In this document: in pieces, positions 7,595-9,533 of the stretch | Layout of the letters: each line of letters opens with the position of its first letter | How positions within the stretch are numbered: position 1 is the first letter of the stretch | Made by a program: the position numbers and the translations under genes | Notes under the pieces: model-generated | The model's database searches: none | Seen by the model: the letters and a program-made list of their open reading frames with translations, nothing else | Told to the model about the DNA's origin: nothing | DNA from: Candidatus Omnitrophota bacterium | Lineage (GTDB): Bacteria > Ratteibacteria > UBA8468 > B48-G9 > JAFGKM01 | Length of the DNA stretch: 9,533 nucleotides | NCBI GenBank assembly: GCA_022704985.1 | Contig: JAKJFI010000026.1 | Location: 1 to 9,533, forward strand | Direction of reading: 5' to 3'

Positions 7595-8658
7595 GGCATG
7601 CCCCCTCCTTTTTCAAAGCAAACTTTTAAGGGTAGAAATTTCTTTTCTGCCTTGCCTGCAAAGCCCTTCAGTTGTTGCTCCCAGAGTTTAAACGCACACC
7701 TGCCCATCCTGTTAAACGGCATGAGGACATAGCAAGGATGTTCAATCTCTCTGTAGGTAAAAGGTGCTACAAAAGGTCGGTTCCTGTTTTTTTCGGCGTA
7801 TTTCAGAGCTCCCCTGGCCGCCATCACGGAAACGAAGATTACCGCGTCCGGTCTTTCTTTCAGAGGCATTGAATTAAACTCCTCCATCGCCTCATATCCG
7901 TTTTCCTCAAGGTCGTTCTTTTCCATGCATATTTTTTCTTCAAAATCAAGAGAATGTTTTTTGAGAAAAGCCTTGTATCCCTCGATGGCATGTTCGCGGC
8001 TTCTCCTGATTCCTGCCGCGCCTCTGCTGCCGGTAACGAGACCGATTCTTTTGAAATGTTGCTTTGCCAGCCTGTCGCAGGTTTCTTCAACCGCCTTGCT
8101 GTAATTAAAAATCACCGCTGGTATCTCCAGTCCCGCATAGTCGTTGTTGACCACGACGAACGGAATTTTTTCCTCGCAAAGAAACATTATATCCGCGGTT
8201 GAGAGAGGAGACAGGATTATAAATCCGCCTATCTTTCTTCTTGAGATAAGGTGGTAGAGTGAAGAATGCCTATCGCGGGAGATAGACTGTTCTCTCGTGG
8301 TATAGAGATGCATGAAATAATTTTTGCTTCGCGCTTCTTCCTCGGCGCCCCTGATGATTTCCGAGATAAAGGGTTGTCCTGGGTTGAATATGTCAAAAAA
8401 GATTATGCCCAATTCCTTCGTGCTTTTCATGGACGGCGGGATTACCAAGCTTCCCTTGCCGACCTTCCGCTCAAGAAGACCTTCTTCCTGGAGCTCGTTC
8501 AGCACCCTTCTGGCGGTGGTATTGGAAACCTGGTATTGGCAGATAATCTTGCTCTCAGAAAGGAAGCCTTCCACGCTTCCGGACAGGATAGCTTCTTTAA
8601 TCCGTTCTTTGATGACTATGTAGGCAGGTTTTTCCAGTACAGCTCTATCTTTATCCAT
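7591..8658 (-). CDS. GntR-type winged-helix regulator with LacI-type sugar-binding domain
   Basis: A 355-residue transcription factor. Residues about 10-76 are a GntR winged helix: [17 protein letters not shown], then [30 protein letters not shown], then a wing [10 protein letters not shown]. Residues about 82-330 form a periplasmic-binding-protein-like effector domain of the LacI type: [69 protein letters not shown] and [15 protein letters not shown]. The layout matches the AraR kind of regulator, in which a sugar bound in the cleft changes operator affinity. It heads the operon and probably controls it and itself. Signs of this are a 17-bp dyad 8 bases before its start and the overlap with the pseudopilin gene. 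No good Shine-Dalgarno site precedes the ATG (only ACTGGA), so its own synthesis may be weak. The effector is not identifiable from sequence. Repressor is the likelier mode, but activation is not excluded. Confidence 0.92.
   Translation of the reverse strand: MDKDRAVLEKPAYIVIKERIKEAILSGSVEGFLSESKIICQYQVSNTTARRVLNELQEEGLLERKVGKGSLVIPPSMKSTKELGIIFFDIFNPGQPFISEIIRGAEEEARSKNYFMHLYTTREQSISRDRHSSLYHLISRRKIGGFIILSPLSTADIMFLCEEKIPFVVVNNDYAGLEIPAVIFNYSKAVEETCDRLAKQHFKRIGLVTGSRGAAGIRRSREHAIEGYKAFLKKHSLDFEEKICMEKNDLEENGYEAMEEFNSMPLKERPDAVIFVSVMAARGALKYAEKNRNRPFVAPFTYREIEHPCYVLMPFNRMGRCAFKLWEQQLKGFAGKAEKKFLPLKVCFEKGGGMP
7604..7610 (-). promoter_or_regulatory. Strong ribosome binding site AAGGAGG inside the regulator gene
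   Basis: AAGGAGG on the minus strand lies 9 bases before the pseudopilin ATG and within the last codons of the regulator gene, encoding part of its glycine-rich tail. It is the best match to the anti-Shine-Dalgarno sequence in the window, predicting that the pseudopilin is made in larger amounts than the regulator. Confidence 0.75.
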
Positions 8659-8666
8659 TCCAGTTT

Positions 8667-8683
8667 CAGTTGTTATGCAAATG
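8667..8683. promoter_or_regulatory. Candidate operator, 17-bp imperfect dyad
   Basis: The plus strand reads CAGTTGTTATGCAAATG. Its half-sites CAGTTG and CAAATG match in 5 of 6 paired positions around a 5-bp centre. A second pair, TCCAG at 8659-8663 and CTGGA at 8685-8689, is nested around it, with centres one base apart. The dyad lies between the weak promoter-like sequence and the regulator ATG, where an autorepressor would block transcription. No second copy was found in the window, so the assignment to this regulator is inference. Confidence 0.35.
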
Positions 8684-8689
8684 TCTGGA

Positions 8690-8721
8690 GTTATAATACT
8701 AATCTATCACAAAAAAACTAA
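8690..8721 (-). promoter_or_regulatory. Weak promoter-like sequence upstream of the regulator gene
   Basis: On the minus strand TATTAT (8693-8698) matches the -10 consensus in 5 of 6 bases; TATAAC overlaps it at 8690-8695. A -35 element at the right distance is poor (TTAGTT, 8716-8721). The region is strongly AT-rich compared with the rest of the window, which suits a promoter for the operon beginning with the regulator. A sigma-70-like reading is tentative. Confidence 0.25.
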
Positions 8722-8740
8722 AAAATCAAACTGTTTTTTT
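8711..8740 (-). terminator. Weak A/T inverted repeat after the creatininase-family gene
   Basis: AAAAAAAC at 8711-8718 and GTTTTTTT at 8733-8740 are perfect 8-base inverted arms separated by 14 bases, straddling the stop codon at 8726-8728. On the minus strand the second arm ends in a run of seven T. The stem has only one G-C pair, so it would be a poor intrinsic terminator. It may only attenuate read-through or simply reflect AT-rich sequence. Confidence 0.2.
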
Positions 8741-9523
8741 CAGCTCTTTCAATATTAGTTTTTTAAGTTGGTTGACCGTTTTCTCAAAAGTCTTCCTGCC
8801 GGTTTGCGGAGAGGAATAGCGGGGGTCTTCTTCTCTTCTTACCGCAAAATTCCCGTTGGGTCTGCCCCTGAAGGTCGGGTCATCGACGATGGCATATTTG
8901 ACGTTGGAAAGCGGCTGGGATTTTTTCGGCAGGTTTTCCAGCCGCACGCTTTCAGGGTAATATGCCATGAGGGTTTCGGTTTCCTCCCTGGCGGCGTGCG
9001 ACCACTTGTGTTTCGGGAAGTTCAGCATCGGCATGACATGGACTATATTCGCTTTTCTCTTCACCGCGAATTCTCTTTTCAGCCGGTCAATAACCGCCAG
9101 ATGATTCTCTCCGCCGTGTCCGTTGACAATCACGATATTCTTGAATTTCCAGGAATCAATGAGCAGTTCCAGGTAATTCCGTAGGATTGCAGCAAAAACC
9201 TCCTCCCTGAAGTAGAGACTGGGCAGGCTGTTGCCGGGAAAGTCCATACCCTCTATGTATTCATTTCCCCTGAAACCGATATTCTTCAGCATCTGTTCGC
9301 TTCTTTCCCTCTCGGTTCCGAGAAAAAGCGTCGGCAGTACAACGCCTCCTGTTTTTTCCGCCAGCATGCATGCCGCCAGTTCTGCTCTCAAAGGGTCAAG
9401 TCCCACAGGCAGGTGCGGACCGTGCCATTCAAGCGGAGCCAGCGGCAGGTAAATCAGAGAGGTGCGTTTGCGCTCTCTTATTATCTCGTCGGGTCTTAAA
9501 AACTGAGCAAGCGTTCTTTTCAT
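8726..9523 (-). CDS. Creatininase-family metal-dependent amidohydrolase
   Basis: A 265-residue protein of normal length for the creatininase (creatinine amidohydrolase) family, whose members hydrolyse small amides or cyclic amides at a two-metal site. The family motifs are in place: LEWHGPHLPVGLD supplies E32, H34 and D43; VNGHGGENH supplies H136; SHAAREETETL is the counterpart of the HAG-x-x-ETS motif, with H176 and probably E181. No signal peptide, so cytoplasmic. The family contains several activities besides creatininase, including formamide hydrolases in cofactor synthesis, so the substrate is open. It lies upstream of the regulator in the same direction across a 67-bp AT-rich gap and may be a separate unit or the end of another operon. 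A role in removing an amide group from an amino-sugar-derived compound is possible but unproven. The ATG at 9521-9523 fits the family start, but only 10 bases of upstream sequence are visible, so an earlier start cannot be excluded. Confidence 0.88.
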   Translation of the reverse strand: MKRTLAQFLRPDEIIRERKRTSLIYLPLAPLEWHGPHLPVGLDPLRAELAACMLAEKTGGVVLPTLFLGTERERSEQMLKNIGFRGNEYIEGMDFPGNSLPSLYFREEVFAAILRNYLELLIDSWKFKNIVIVNGHGGENHLAVIDRLKREFAVKRKANIVHVMPMLNFPKHKWSHAAREETETLMAYYPESVRLENLPKKSQPLSNVKYAIVDDPTFRGRPNGNFAVRREEDPRYSSPQTGRKTFEKTVNQLKKLILKELKKTV

Positions 9524-9533
9524 TTTTATTCCG

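Noticed and set aside
7022..7732. A 236-codon open frame on the plus strand
   Set aside because: It crosses the antisense of both the pseudopilin and the regulator, two genes with unmistakable motifs, and has no protein-like hydrophobic pattern.

Overview
The window reads as one strand of a sugar-catabolism (CAZyme-type) locus from a bacterium of the Planctomycetes-Verrucomicrobia-Lentisphaerae group, most likely Lentisphaerota or a close relative. This placement is inference. It rests on a pseudopilin with an H-X9-DG tail sitting inside a glycosidase operon, a GntR/LacI hybrid regulator next to it, and an N-terminal NW-x-L-x-P-x-E repeat type that I associate with that group. Base composition looks close to balanced. 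No RNA gene, transposon, CRISPR array or long unexplained gap was seen.

All seven genes lie on the minus strand, so transcription runs from the right edge to the left. In that order they are: a creatininase-family metal amidohydrolase (9523-8726); a 67-bp AT-rich gap with a weak promoter and a candidate operator; a GntR-type winged-helix regulator with a LacI-type ligand domain (8658-7591); a type II secretion/type IV pilin-like H-X9-DG protein whose ATG overlaps the regulator stop (7594-6872); a large secreted multidomain clan-A-like glycoside hydrolase with a GTG start (6840-3637); a secreted two-domain LamG plus CBM4-like binding protein (3626-2358); a probably cytoplasmic 730-residue TIM-barrel-like protein with a TTG start (2316-124); and the first 40 codons of a further gene cut by the left edge (120-1).

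Gaps from the regulator leftwards are an ATGA overlap, then 31, 10, 41 and 3 bp, with recognisable Shine-Dalgarno sites before each gene. This argues for one operon of at least six genes headed by its own regulator. A reasonable model (inference) is that a sugar or oligosaccharide binds the LacI-type domain and releases the regulator from a site just upstream of its own start codon. The pseudopilin, the large hydrolase and the LamG/CBM protein would then act outside the cytoplasmic membrane on a glycan, and the leader-less 730-residue protein and the truncated gene product would finish the degradation inside. The substrate cannot be read from the sequence.

The most interesting points are the regulator-pseudopilin-glycosidase cassette, the duplicated N-terminal module and Cys/His cluster of the 730-residue protein, and the 17-bp dyad in front of the regulator gene.
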